Made by a program: the position numbers and the translations under genes. A model generated the notes under the pieces. It did not search any database. It was not told the DNA's origin and worked only from the letters and a program-made list of their open reading frames with translations. From assembly GCA_947561715.1 (NCBI GenBank), contig OX387204.1, positions 9,429,001 through 9,493,000 on the forward strand: DNA of 64,000 bases, read 5' to 3'. The DNA is from Ascidia mentula. Lineage: Eukaryota > Chordata > Ascidiacea > Phlebobranchia > Ascidiidae. Below, piece by piece: positions 45,301 through 56,648 of this stretch; the first letter of the stretch is position 1, and every line of letters starts with the position of its first letter.

Positions 45301-48300
45301 AAACAGTCTTTTCCAAAACATATTGGTATCACACAAAGTTTTACATCCTGCTTTTGTGAAATTTATGCGAAAAACTTATGGGTAGATTAAATCCAAGTTC
45401 AATGGACTGACGTAATGAGTTCAATTTACTGACCTCCAATTGCTGCAAAGTTACTGTGTATTTTTGTTGAAACATCACTGAATGTGACAATGCTGTGTTT
45501 TTTATATGCGCTGTTTTTAGGTCAAGGTATGAAAAAGGTTGAAAACTACTGTTTTTTATGAATAAGTAATTGCAATAAAGCAAGTCTTTTGGTACTGTAG
45601 TTCACATATAATTGGTGGTTTGTTTATTTAAAACAAGGGTATCTAACCACTTGCTTGCAAGAAAATTTTGTGATGGTGTTAGTAACCAACATGTATATTT
45701 ACATGATTATTCATTTGTGAAATGAACTAGTTAAAACAGCAATTTTATGCCCAATATGTAGAGCACAAGTGCAAGTTCATCTGCAGTGACAATCATCAAA
45801 ATGTGGTGAAAACCAGAACATGGCCCTTCATTCAAAAGGAAAAACTTGTTCACTGCTTTATTAGTTTCTGATTTTAATGTATATAATTGCAGTACAACAC
45901 CGGTTTATTGACATTTGTTCAATGTAGAAAGTTTCAGGCAACAAAATTGTTGGATTATTATTGTAACTTGCACTGGCATTACAGCAAAGGCACTGCAGTC
46001 AAGCAGCCTTGAGTAACTTTGTTGCAATAATTTTGTATTGGCTTAAGTTAAGAATCACAGAGAAAAAATGGTTTCTGCTTCTCTCCATTTTTCGTTAAGA
46101 ATGGATCAAATTGTTCTCATTGTGGTGGGTGATATGCTAGGCTTACAAAAATAGCAAATGTGACATCTTACAGCAACATACCTTCACAGACAGGTTCAGG
46201 AAAATCCCATTTTGAATTAGATGCACATAAAATACTCGAAACTCCAACAAGCATAAAGTTGTTGTTGCAAGTGAAAGTACACACAGAGTTTATTTCATAT
46301 GCATTTGTGCATGAAGTTTTTCCATTTTTTAAATCTTTTACCATTTGGCAGGTTTTCTGTTCTTCTATAAACACAATTTTTGCAGTGTCTCTATTTGACA
46401 GCAACCTTATTTAACACAGCTGACAAATTTAGTGTTGTTAAAGTAAAACCACGATCCTACAAACAAAACATCTTATAGGTGGCGTTATGATAAACAAAAG
46501 TGTAAAATAAACACTCCTAACTTGTAATTCACAAACATACTTTCCAAAATAATAATGTTTTGGAGAATTAATGTTCATGTTAGAGCATTTCGAACACACG
46601 TTTTTTAACAAAACAAAAATTACTAAAATAAACAATTGATCAACTTTTATATCTAAACACATAACAGTATTTAGTGGCAGTCTGACATTGAAATTTACAA
46701 CTAAATTAAAATACCTTATTTTGGAATATAACGTCTTATAGAAAATAGTTGTTATCTTTCAAACTTAACTTTGTGAAACTTTTTCCACTCCTATGACAAA
46801 TTATTAGAATATGCATTGTTTGTATGCATTTCTAATGCTTGACAATGTTGACATGTATAGCAAATACCAAGCATGGTACATTGACTAACAATTGATTACA
46901 AACTGCTGTTATAATACCTTCACAAGTGGGTGGGGTTTTACTCCACACCCCATAGCTGCCACATATTAGTTCCTCTTGTCCATTCAACAAATGCCCTTCT
47001 GCACAACTATATTTACAGGAAGAGCCAAAAAAGTCAGTATCAGTACACTCCACTAAACCATTGCTTGGACTTTCCAATGCAGTGCAAACGATGCCTTCAA
47101 AGATAATATATTTCCGCAACATATGAATACACAAGATTTTTTAACCTTAATTAAAATACAATGTTAGGAACACAACTCATGGGTTTCTTATAATTCTGAG
47201 TATAAAGAGACTGGCCCATAATGTTATTAACACTGTCATGTTTGAAAGAAGACGTTTCAGCAACATGACAGTGTTAATAACAATATTGACTAGTCTCTTT
47301 ATACTCAAAATACATTGTATTTCAAATAAAAGAACTTTGTCAACTACACATACGTTCACAATCCGGAAATTCATCTGACCATTCCCCTATACAAAGAATT
47401 GTACTTCTTCCACTGAGGACATAACCATGATTACATTGATATGTACATATTGAATCCTGTTGATTGCTATTGGTACATGTCACATTTCCGTTTTCAAATA
47501 GTGTAAGGGGTACACATGTAGTTATTGGTTCTGTACATAATGTGTATGTTTAATCTCAATAATTTAGACATCATTCCCAATAATTTGCAGCAGTTTTTCA
47601 AAGTGTGTGAACTCTATAGCCAAACAAACAGGTTTGAGGACAAGTAATATTTGCAAAGCATAAAAAAACAAGTTTTCATATGAAGTAAACACACCTCAAA
47701 ACATGTGAGAAATAATTTTGTCATACAACCGTTTAATTTTGCACAAAAAGAACTTAAAGGCTGAATGATAAGAACTTAAAGGCTGAATGAAATATTAATG
47801 ATAAATATGGAAAATAAAATGGCATAGACACAGACAACACTATAAGGGTTATCGAGTCATATTCTCACTAAAAATCACATCTTAAGTACGATCACAGCGA
47901 GTCGCACTGGAAAGTGATGGGTTGAGATAAGCCTCATATGACGTTAGGTGATCACCCAGCTGTGCTGGCCAAAGCAAAATCCATTGAAACAAAAATGCTA
48001 ACTCGGTTCAAAGAATATTTTCCTTTGGCAGACTTAGTCGTCTTGAGGGCTGTCCAAATATGATAGTGCAATTTGGAGGCGATTGGGATCAGCTGCAGAT
48101 TGTGGTTGTCACATCATCGTAGGTCTTGTTTATGATTAATTGCACATGTTGATGAAGTCTTTTTCGCACAAAATTACCATAAGAATAGCATTGGATTTAT
48201 ATTCACAATACCCATTTGAACTTAAAAGTGACCGCTACAAAAACCATTCCTACTTAAGGAGGTATATTATGTGTCAGGTTTTATTCTGAAACCTTGCAGT

Positions 48301-51300
48301 ACTCTGTGTATGTTGTGGTGTTTTGGGTATTAGATTGATGAAAATCTAATTTCTACTTCATTTTATAATTTTATGCTTGGTTTTTGATATAACAAAGTGT
48401 AGAAAGGTAATATCTTTATCCTGGATTGATCATGTACATTTTTGGTGCATAAATTATTTTAGGTGTGCATTATTCATACTATTTAGGTTTTCAGTAGCAC
48501 ATAAACCACTTTGTTCTCCTCAGGGTATATATTTGCAATTTATTACGATTCCTTAAATATCCATCATATACAGTAGCCATTCTATAAAATTTAACTCATG
48601 TATCTTATGTATAGAATTTCTCTCTGACTTGATTGTGTTGCCAAACCCATCACAACATGATTGGCTTGTGGCGAAAACAATCAATTTCACAATTAGTTTA
48701 ATTTTTTTTTTTCAAAAAGTAACATTTAATAACTTTATTTTAATATTGTCCAGCATAACAATAGAAAACTTCGTGAAATATTAGTAATAAGTTTTGTGTT
48801 TGACAAAAATTTTCTTTCAACAACAAAGTGATGAGATTAAGCCTTGGCAATATAAGAAAGTTCTGCTTTTACATATATTTATTGTTGTTGTTTTCCATTC
48901 TTTTTAATTATTTTTTTATAATTCTACTCAAAGCACACTAAAATGTTTTAAATGACTAATGCGTAACAGAGATACATTTAATACAGAGGTCAGCAAACCA
49001 TTTCACCAGAGCTGAATGCAGATCTTTTCCCCAATGGCCTGGCTCTGCAGAAATGGCAAGCTTAAGTAGGAAAAATTAATAACATACATAAGTAATAATC
49101 ATTAGGTCCATTAGCATTGCGGATTATTAAAAACATATTTAGGCGAAAGCGAATCAGATTTGGCCGAATAAATTTTGTTAAAACATACTCACATCCCACT
49201 AGGCTTTAAAGTGAATTAAAATGCAATTAAACACTTTCTTGTGACCTGTGGGCATTCCCACAGTTAGCCAAGGATTGAAGTGGCTCGGTTTAACACAAAT
49301 ATGAAACATGAAAATGAATAAAGTGTGATTCACTGCTCAATGTGCTTAAGGAATGAACTTTGAGATGGTAATGCTAATTAGGTGTTCAATTTGCAACACA
49401 CAGTGGTGTGAAACTTATTTCTGGTGTGAAAGTATGGCAGTGTACAAACAACATGCTGACATTGTTACATAGAGCAACCGCAGTGAGCAAAACTATAAAA
49501 CAACTTGCATTATTATTGTTGAAAATCGAGGAAAATTTATACTTTCTCAAATGTAATCGTTATAATGAAATAACGATATGAGGCCAAGGTTTTTAATTTT
49601 AAAAAACAGAGGGATGCATATTGGTATTTTTATTGAAATAAGGCGAGAAATGTCCACCTGGAAGTCGTCTGTCACAATAGAAGGAGGACGTCACAAAGCA
49701 ACTAGTGATATATGAGGGTTTATTTTGCAGTTGAGTAAGCATATATACATGCGCTGTTGTTAAGGCGATTTTGAGCCAGTTTCGGGCAGTTTTAGTTTTG
49801 TGCGCTTTGAATAAGGTTGCTACTTGGTGCAGGGTTCTGTAGAAAATTGAACTTTTTGAAATTTATTGCAGTTTAATGCAAGGTTCATCTCTCCTTCACA
49901 CAATAGCATCAAAGCCAGTTGCTGAATAATTGCCTAAGTAACCCCCCCAGGGCTGTATATGCCCCCTGTAGGTCATAAGATCTTCCAGGAGGCTCAACAA
50001 ATCCTTGCTGTGTACTGTGCCATCCAGGAGCAATATTTTTTTAACTTTAAAGAATATTAGGTTCCTATATAAATCACAAGACCCAACAACAGTTATTGGA
50101 AAACAAGCAGAACTTAAAAACAGATATCTTTGGTTTAATTGCCATATAGATCCTTAACCTGCAATTGTACTATCTTCAAACCTTTTCACATCTGAAAAAA
50201 ATGAATCAACAAGTACAAGTCTATGCCAGGTTTAGGATTATAAGGTGGACATGCCTTCATACTAGTGACATTAGCCATTGGCTATGGTCAAGCTTCATGT
50301 CAATATTAGATTTGTGTCACAGTTCTCCGATATAACCTTTCGGCATTCAAGTATGTAAGCATGGTGTAAGGAGTATTTATTATTATTCCGTATTGTCGAA
50401 ATTCATCTGTGCCAAGGTAAAATTAATTACAGTAATATAGATAGACCTTGCATGAACTTGCTTCTGTTTTAACACACTGCTAGAAAGAGATGATGCCTTC
50501 TTTAAGGCGAAATATATTTTTCTGCTATTAAAGCAAAGTTTATATTACTTTTTCAGTCATATACATACACTGTTTACAAAATTCACACATATTGCTATCC
50601 GCCAGCACAAAGCTCTTGCTAATCATGAAATTATTATCACTGCTGATATGCACATTGGTTAAGATTTCAAACAACTATAGAGATACATATACCTTGACAT
50701 GATGGAACAGGATTAGTCCATTCCAAGAAGTTCTCACATTTTGCGAATTCCTCGCCATTTATATCATAACCGGTGTAACAACTAAATGAACACAAACTTC
50801 CTGACTTCATCCCAACTGTGCATGTCATTTGGCCATTGACTGGAGGTTCAATTGTTGTACATTTCCCTTCTGTAATTCCATAAAAAAACAATTGGGTACA
50901 GGAGTTGATCTTATCTCAACAATTGGTCAGAGTAGACTTTATAATCATACATCAGTGTTTGTGTAATTAACTATTGTGCATTAGTGTGCAACTTGTGAGA
51001 TAAGATCAACATTAGTGTACAGAAAAAAACTAACTTGTGGCAACTATGGGCAACACAAGCAGAACAACAAGTTTGGCAAAAAAATTAAATGGGTACCATT
51101 TACATATATTTATCTCTTATTTGTTTGCAAAAAATATCGTTTGCAAACTAGGTAAACATAGAATATATTTATCCACAAAAACAGTTATGTTGTTATGCAC
51201 TTACTTGAACATATTGGATCTTCATTAATGTTCAGCTTCCATATATTACTTTCACAAACTGCTTGTGTAGCACCTGATAGTTCCCAGAAAGTATCACAGG

Positions 51301-51427
51301 AAAATGTAACAACTGATCCAATTTGTGTGCCATTAGTATAAGATGATCGTATAGTGCCCAGGCTTAAAAAAGATGGCGTATATTCAATACAGTCCGCAAA
51401 AGCACCTAAAATTAAAATCAAATCCAT
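42347..51427 (-). CDS. mosaic extracellular protein: nine sushi (CCP) and two von Willebrand A domains
   Basis: Seventeen exons are supported: 51205-51427, 50693-50869, 47354-47530, 46918-47094, 46182-46364, 44899-45084, 44810-44845, 44557-44747, 44281-44500, 44068-44211, 43831-44016, 43583-43774, 43326-43520, 42996-43210, 42709-42937, 42512-42652 and a doubtful last exon 42347-42438, about 987 aa. Each sushi module occupies one phase 1-1 exon with four Cys and a Trp (for example CTDTDFFGSSCKYSCAEGH). Order: six CCP, VWA-1, three CCP, VWA-2. VWA-2 has an intact MIDAS (LIVLDMSGSTTEEN); VWA-1 has Asn for the MIDAS Asp (MILLNGSLPEN) and is probably non-binding. MDLILILGAFA may be the signal peptide, but the same stretch reads as a splice acceptor (AATTTTAG, phase 1), so an upstream exon is possible. 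No protease domain, so this is not factor B. Likely secreted or surface adhesion/immune protein; no named ortholog recognised. Confidence 0.75.
47193..47311. repeat. 49-bp-arm inverted repeat (fold-back) in an intron of the sushi/VWA gene
   Basis: The arm 47193-47241 and the reverse complement of 47263-47311 match at roughly 85 percent of positions; both include GAGTATAAAGAGACT and GTTATTAACACTGTCATGT, with a spacer of about 21 bases. It would form a strong RNA hairpin on either strand. The outer part of the left arm (ATTCTGAG...GGCCCAT) recurs almost exactly, in opposite orientation, at about 42386-42415. Confidence 0.7.
47748..47790. repeat. 22-bp tandem duplication
   Basis: Two adjacent copies of a 22-base unit beginning AAGAACTTAAAGGCTGAATG. 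Perfect apart from the last base, so a recent duplication. Confidence 0.8.
49690..50160. repeat. diverged interspersed repeat, copy 1
   Basis: Shares with 51820-52620, in the same order and orientation, a block around CAAAGCAA...TTGCAGTTGAGT...GCATATATACATG and a block around ATATAAATCACAAG...CAACAGTTATTGG. Family not recognised; middle parts differ in length. Confidence 0.5.
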
Positions 51428-53420
51428 TTTGTTTTGATTAAGAAAACTGCTATTCATAATCCACATAAAAACTATTAAACAAAAACAGTGGTATTGGCAC
51501 CCATGAAACCAATAGGGTTAGACACCCATGTGAAGAGGACCCTTATTAGTCAAGCACCCATGTGAATATAATTTCCTCATGGAGAATCACCGTCTGCTAT
51601 AGAAATGCAGCAGGTTGTATCCTTCAGTCATGATTTTGGTCCATAATTAAGAAGATTTTTGATGAGTTCCATAAAATGAAATTCTTTGCTTAAATGAAAC
51701 TGCCTTGCACACATATTGGTAGAACCAAATCTCCAATGAGGAGTTAAAATTTTAGTAAAAACCTAAGGTGACCAAAATTTAATATTATATTACAAGTTTT
51801 GGGTGGATCACGATATAATGATGATGTAACAAAGCAATCATTGATGTATGGAGGGTCAATTTTACAGTTGAGTGAGCACATGCATGTATGTTTTTTTGTT
51901 TTTTTTAGGTCCCTATTCATGGTTCTGACTTCGCGTCTACAATGGGACTGATGCCACAATACTGCAGGTAAAAATGTTTTTGTTTATGCAAAGCTGAAAT
52001 TTATGAAGAATATAAATATATACCAAGCACCAAAAATTATGTTTAGACGAAAAAAAAGTCTGGAATTAACTGCAACTAGCGTGTCTAGCAGCTGAATTGT
52101 ATTGATGAGCATGTTTAGTGTCTCTTTAGTGGGAAAATTGCCACATATAAAACAAGACTTATAATCAAATTAAAAATGTGTTCGTCAAATTCTCCAGGCC
52201 ACTTTAAAAAGTTTTAACTTAGTTGTATACACTAACAAAAAACATTATAGATAAGCTTTAGTGTTTGTCTGCTGTCAGTTTCCATATGATCAAGTCTATT
52301 CTTCGCAGTAAAAATGCTCTAAACAGCCAAAGTTAAGTCAAGATGTTTTTCTTCGCCGAAGCGGAAATTTTCGTTTTGGGTGCTTGGTGCATAAGTTCTT
52401 CGACAATTTCTGCTATGCCTAAACATAAAATTTTTCCACAAAAAGGATTTAGGGCTATGCAAAGCGTGTTTTTGTAAATAACTCCTATCTAAACCAATGC
52501 ATTTCAGCCACAAATATAAGTCACAAGCCCCAGCAACAGTTATTGGTAAACAGCGCTGCATTATTGCAGAGGACCTTGAAAACACGATTTCTTTTGATTT
52601 ATTTGCCACATATATCTTCATGCAAAAAAAAACAGTATAGTTAGAACAATACCTGCATTTAAGTAAAAAAAAATTAAAAGAAGCAAAAAATTAACAGCCC
52701 ATGAGAGTAGAAAAAACAAATAACTAATTTGTAATTAAAAATTCAATCAAAGAAACTGTTTGTGTCCAGTTTGCAAATTACACCAACCTGATATTGAATG
52801 ACAAAACAACAGGGTCCACAACTCCAAATACATTGTGTATGTCCATGTGTATAATACCCCAAAGTTTCATTCTACAGGTTTCTTTTCGATGTACATCAGT
52901 GTTTTAAAGGATTCAAAACAATTTTGATACAATATTTAATAATGTATATAAAATACAACTTTATGCTTGGGGTTCACAGACCTGAAAATAGTTTCAGAAA
53001 GTATTCTATAATTGAATTCTTTATTTCTATGTAGGTCACCCTATTTTTCTTTAGTTTCATAACATCTTACCAAACATACACAATTTCATGTGTTTTGGTT
53101 GCCAGAATTTTATGAAAGCTGAAGGCCAAACACCCTTGAGTCAACAAAACCAATGTCCTATTTACTATGGGCGGCCAAGCAAAATGGGCCATAAAATATG
53201 TGAATCAAAACACATCAAATTCATGTAAAACATTTTCACTTAAAAGAACCTCTAATGTGAAACAATTTAGTAGAAAGGCCAAACAAAATTTAAGGCCAAG
53301 CAAAACTCAGAAAACAAAATTTTACTTAAAAGAGACCAATAATGGCAACTGGGCTGCCTACTGTTTGCAGTAGTCGTTGCAGCGATTTCGCGCCAATTAT
53401 GCTGTCAGTTTCAATTATAG
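51428..53420. other. repeat-rich spacer upstream of the visible first sushi exon
   Basis: No supported exon. If the sushi/VWA gene has a further 5' exon it should be on the minus strand here or beyond, but no convincing signal-peptide exon was found. The interval holds copy 2 of the interspersed repeat shared with 49690-50160. Confidence 0.4.
51820..52620. repeat. diverged interspersed repeat, copy 2
   Basis: Homologous to 49690-50160 (blocks ACAGTTGAGTGAGCA and ATATAAGTCACAAG...CAACAGTTATTGG). On the minus strand the second block reads LPITVAGACDLYLW, a short open stretch that might be the remains of an element-encoded protein, but no domain was recognised. Confidence 0.5.
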
Positions 53421-53790
53421 GGTTGACATTTAAACCACCTCACGGACGTTTGTTGGAAATATCATTCTTTCTGAACTAAAATAGTTATCAAGGCATTGCA
53501 TAGAGGTATTTTAAAAGCAAGCAAAACATATTCCATCAACGATACGTTTGTTTCGTTCAACACATGCTTCGGCAATGCTACACACGTCCTAAAGTATCAA
53601 AATTCTTGGTCTTTAGGCAAATCTACCAAAAAACAAAATGCTCTTAGTGTGTAACAACGTTTTTGCATAAACGAACTAAATATTAGAGTTATAATGTTGC
53701 AAAGTCTTAGTGAAAACTAATGTTGAGTAGCCACGCAAGAAACGGGGAAGTCCCGTTTCGCCCGTCCGTGAGGTGGTTTAAGTGTTTACC
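53421..53790. mobile_element. MITE with 28-bp terminal inverted repeats and 9-bp target duplication
   Basis: The ends are inverted repeats: GGTTGACATTTAAACCACC... at left and the reverse complement GGTAAACACTTAAACCACC... at right, identical over CACCTCACGGACG. Both sides are flanked by the nine bases CAATTATAG (53412-53420 and 53791-53799). A 9-bp duplication is characteristic of Mutator-like elements. The 370-bp body has no coding capacity, so it is non-autonomous. A perfect sub-terminal hairpin (GAAACGGG, 5-base loop, CCCGTTTC) lies just inside the right inverted repeat. Confidence 0.85.
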
Positions 53791-53873
53791 CAATTATAGC
53801 GCCCCCTTAACGTACGGCACTGCAAGTATAGTGTAGGCATAGAAAACTAAAAGTAAAGTATTCTATGGTGTAT

Positions 53874-53945
53874 GTGTAGAATCCTATAAATTGACTTGTT
53901 CTGGTTCCATACTAATTGCAACTCAAACTCGCTCACTATGTGACA
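53874..53945 (+). repeat. direct repeat, left copy
   Basis: GTAGAATCCTATAAATTGACT followed by a TTCCA...AACTCAAACTCG stretch recurs at about 54374-54450. The pair brackets the BEL/Pao fragment. Confidence 0.6.
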
Positions 53946-53964
53946 AACCACACAGGTTTTTTCT

Positions 53965-54300
53965 TTTTTCTGGCGATGCGGGCCTGTCCTTTGGGTGTAC
54001 GCGCACTTGGTGGAACAGAGCTTCAACGCCAGCTACCAATCGTCCTTCCGGAAGCGAGTCACCACGCCCACCAAGCTGCTCATAGGATCTGGACCCTGCA
54101 TTAACCCATCATTTAACGCGACTCCTTTGCATTTGGTAGCGCAATCGATTACCACACTTTTCCAGCCGTTTCTTTCTCACGTTCACAGTCTACAGGAACG
54201 GCAAAACCCTTGTCAACCGTGCATGGCTGTGATACGAAGGTCTTCATCTTTTAGCAGTCGTCTTTTCAATCTAACAGCTCGTTTTTTCAGCCATCACTCG
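53965..54300 (-). mobile_element. fossil BEL/Pao LTR-retrotransposon fragment (reverse transcriptase start)
   Basis: The minus strand retains recognisable BEL/Pao-type reverse transcriptase words such as ALNDGLMQGPD, SLVGVVTRF and ALFHQVRVHP, in the family's order. Only the beginning of the RT domain is present; gag, protease, integrase and true LTRs are not seen. It is broken, with at least two breaks in this short stretch, hence an old dead copy. Its higher GC content contrasts with the AT-rich surroundings. Direct repeats of about 70 bp lie on both sides (near 53874 and 54374). Confidence 0.75.
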
Positions 54301-54373
54301 ATTGTCGGTCACCTTCGGAGCACCCGGTCTTCATGAAAGTGGAAGTTGAAAATGACCTCTATGGTTGAAACGT

Positions 54374-54450
54374 TGATGTAGAATCCTATAAATTGACTGG
54401 ACCTGTTAGGGTTCCACACCAATCGTAACTAAGTTTAAACTCGATGACCA
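54374..54450 (+). repeat. direct repeat, right copy
   Basis: Second copy of the GTAGAATCCTATAAATTGACT repeat, 500 bp from the first and somewhat diverged (small insertions). Just before it stands GTTGAAACGTTG, a word common at retroelement 3' ends. Confidence 0.6.
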
Positions 54451-55342
54451 TGTGTTTTCTATTCCATCCCAGAACCTGCATGTTGAAGTTACTACTTTAT
54501 TTCATTTGTAACTTATGTTGCAGTACAAATTTATGACATCAATTGAGGGAACCAATCTGGGGGATACAGTTAGAACCATGAACATTTAAGATGTGGTCGG
54601 GACATAGTTATCAGGGACAAAAAGGGAAAAGGACATTTTCTTCAACTCTCGTTTGCAAAGTTGTTTCAAGTAAGTACTAGTCATAAGCAATTTGTAATTT
54701 AATTGAAAAAAACAAACATTTAAAATCATTAGTTATTTGATAAGTAGCATGTTTATTTAAACTAATGTAAACTACATTGTACTTAAGAAAGCTGTCTAGC
54801 TCGCAAACCACAAAGAAACAATTCGAAACATTGAGCAGGAAGTACACGATTTTTGGAAACACTCTGTACAAAGTTGGGGGATCAAACTACCAGGCATGCA
54901 CCTTTTGTATTATATTAAGGCAATCCTGTCTTGGTACAGATACTCTGATAATAATTTGAAAAGGAACCCCGCATGGAATCTTTCATATTTATTTATGTAA
55001 CCCTAGGGGTTCCGCAGAAGTTACTTGGATTTTGGTTTTCATTTAGGCAGCCTATGTTTGCCCAAGTCGTAACCCAAGGCCACCATGTGTAAAGAATTGC
55101 CCTTACATTTTTTAAGTAAGTGGTCCAAATGAACGATGTGTGACTGTACATAAAGGCATGTATAGTTCCCGCTTTGCTGAAATTGTTTTTTTTTTATTTG
55201 TAGAAGAAGAGCACCACTAGCAGCAACAACACCTCATTCGATACGTTTCCTTTAAAAAGTATCATCCGTACTATCATCCGATTTCGATTAATGCAAATAA
55301 AACAAATGAATGATTTGACATACGGCCTTGTGTTGAGTTCGT
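54451..55342. other. spacer, nothing recognised
   Basis: AT-rich sequence between the BEL/Pao fossil and the ACGT-dense patch; no exon, RNA gene or clear repeat recognised. Confidence 0.4.
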
Positions 55343-55612
55343 ATACGTTGTAATAACGTCATTGGAATGGTGCAGACAATAACGTTTTGTTTACGTTATG
55401 TAAACACGTGAAGACGACGAAAGAATGCGTGGTTGTGCTAACGTTTCAATGTTACGTTAAAATTCAACGTTTGCAAAACACTTGGAAATTACGTGATAAA
55501 AAACGTTTTAACAACGTTGATGGTAGTCTACACTTTTACGTCAGAAAAACGTTTTGCATACAACGTCTTATCGTCCTGCAATAACTTTTTATTAACGTTT
55601 ACAAAACGTTAA
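55343..55612. repeat. ACGT-dense degenerate repeat patch
   Basis: About sixteen ACGT tetramers occur in 270 bases, most as AACGTT or TACGT (ATAACGTTTTG, GCTAACGTTTC, AAAAACGTTTT, ATTAACGTTTAC). CpG is otherwise rare nearby. The unit spacing is irregular, so this is a clustered motif rather than a clean tandem array; a MITE interior or methylation-free island are options. Confidence 0.55.
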
Positions 55613-55698
55613 TTTGTTAGCTGGGGTTACCTTAACTGTCGGTATACTACTATGAACGTGAGCCCACCGCCCCCCCTCCTCCAGCACCAACCAAGTAT

Positions 55699-56169
55699 TT
55701 GATTTTTCGACTGCCCTTCCTTTGCCCTGTAAACTATCACATACGGCAAGAATTACGACAATTTATTAACACACGCAGTTTTCTCCCCATCAAACTGCGC
55801 ATGATCCATGATACCACTTCCCTCTCCAAACTCTTCAACTTTAAAGACAAGCAACAGCTTCTCCATCGCTGTAATGTTGTGTACCAACTCACCTGCTCCT
55901 GTGGGGCCACTCACATTGGTGAGACCACACGCAATCTTGCCATTCGCATGAAGAAGCATCATCCCTCAACAAAAGCTGAAAGCGAGGTCAGCAACCATCT
56001 GTGGGGAAATTCGGATCATCAGGTTAAATTCAATTCGCCGAAAGTTCTACACAATTGTTACATAAAATCTAAATTACTGATTCTGCTGGAAACACTTTAC
56101 ATCCAACACCATAAACCAGCACTCAACGTAGATGACAGCTCCAAACCTCTATACCTATTCAACATCTAG
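55699..56169 (+). mobile_element. Penelope-like retroelement fragment: GIY-YIG endonuclease end
   Basis: An open frame of 156 codons ends in a GIY-YIG endonuclease domain of the kind fused to Penelope-like reverse transcriptases: VVYQLTCSCGATHIGETTRN supplies the paired GIY/YIG strands, followed by LAIRMKKHH (Arg), a VSNHL helix and LLETLYIQHHKPALN. The 55 or so residues before it (FINTRSFLPIKLRM) correspond to the linker after RT. The RT itself is absent upstream, so this is a 5'-truncated copy. Within the fragment the frame is intact. Confidence 0.8.
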
Positions 56170-56648
56170 GTCCGTAGTCCGTACTGCAGCCTGACACCAT
56201 AGTATACTATGATTTAACCCAATGCATTTTTCATTTTGCGTACAGTGTTACTCACGCGTGACGAAAAGAATTTCCATTCCATGTTTTAGTATTCTATGAT
56301 AATTGATAAAACAGCTACTGGGACAGGGTGTTATTGTTGTTACTGCATTTATGATCGCTAACGTGATACACGAACTTTTGAAAAAACGACAGAGACAAAC
56401 CGTCAGTTAAGTCGTTTTGTCCACTCACAGCAAAAGATAGAAGTAGGTTTTTGAATTTTGAGGTTGGCAAAGACCGCCGAGAAAGGCCGACCAAATTAGA
56501 TGATGATGCACAGTGATTCTGTCATAGTACCACTTTTTGAGTTCGCGTCATAAATGATTTATTTAGTTCGCCACAATCAACCACTAATGTATTTTTCGCA
56601 ATATAGTTCGTAACTAAAAATGTTGGAATCATCAAATTAAAGCCGACA

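Larger units (their letters stand above)
47531..50692 (-). other. long intron of the sushi/VWA gene
   Basis: This 3.2-kb interval separates the second and third sushi exons and carries no recognisable exon on either strand. It contains a 22-bp perfect tandem duplication (47748-47790), a diverged interspersed repeat copy (about 49690-50160), and near 50490-50540 a GATGATG...GCGAAATATA...ATTAAAG segment like the tail of the retroposon at 8011-8199. Confidence 0.5.

Noticed and set aside
42996-51427. Complement factor B/C2 as identity of the sushi/VWA gene
   Set aside because: No serine protease domain follows the VWA, there are two VWA domains and nine sushi modules in a different order.
52319-52621. 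A 100-codon minus-strand protein
   Set aside because: It lies in the interspersed repeat copy, has no domain, splice support or conservation with copy 1 over its length.
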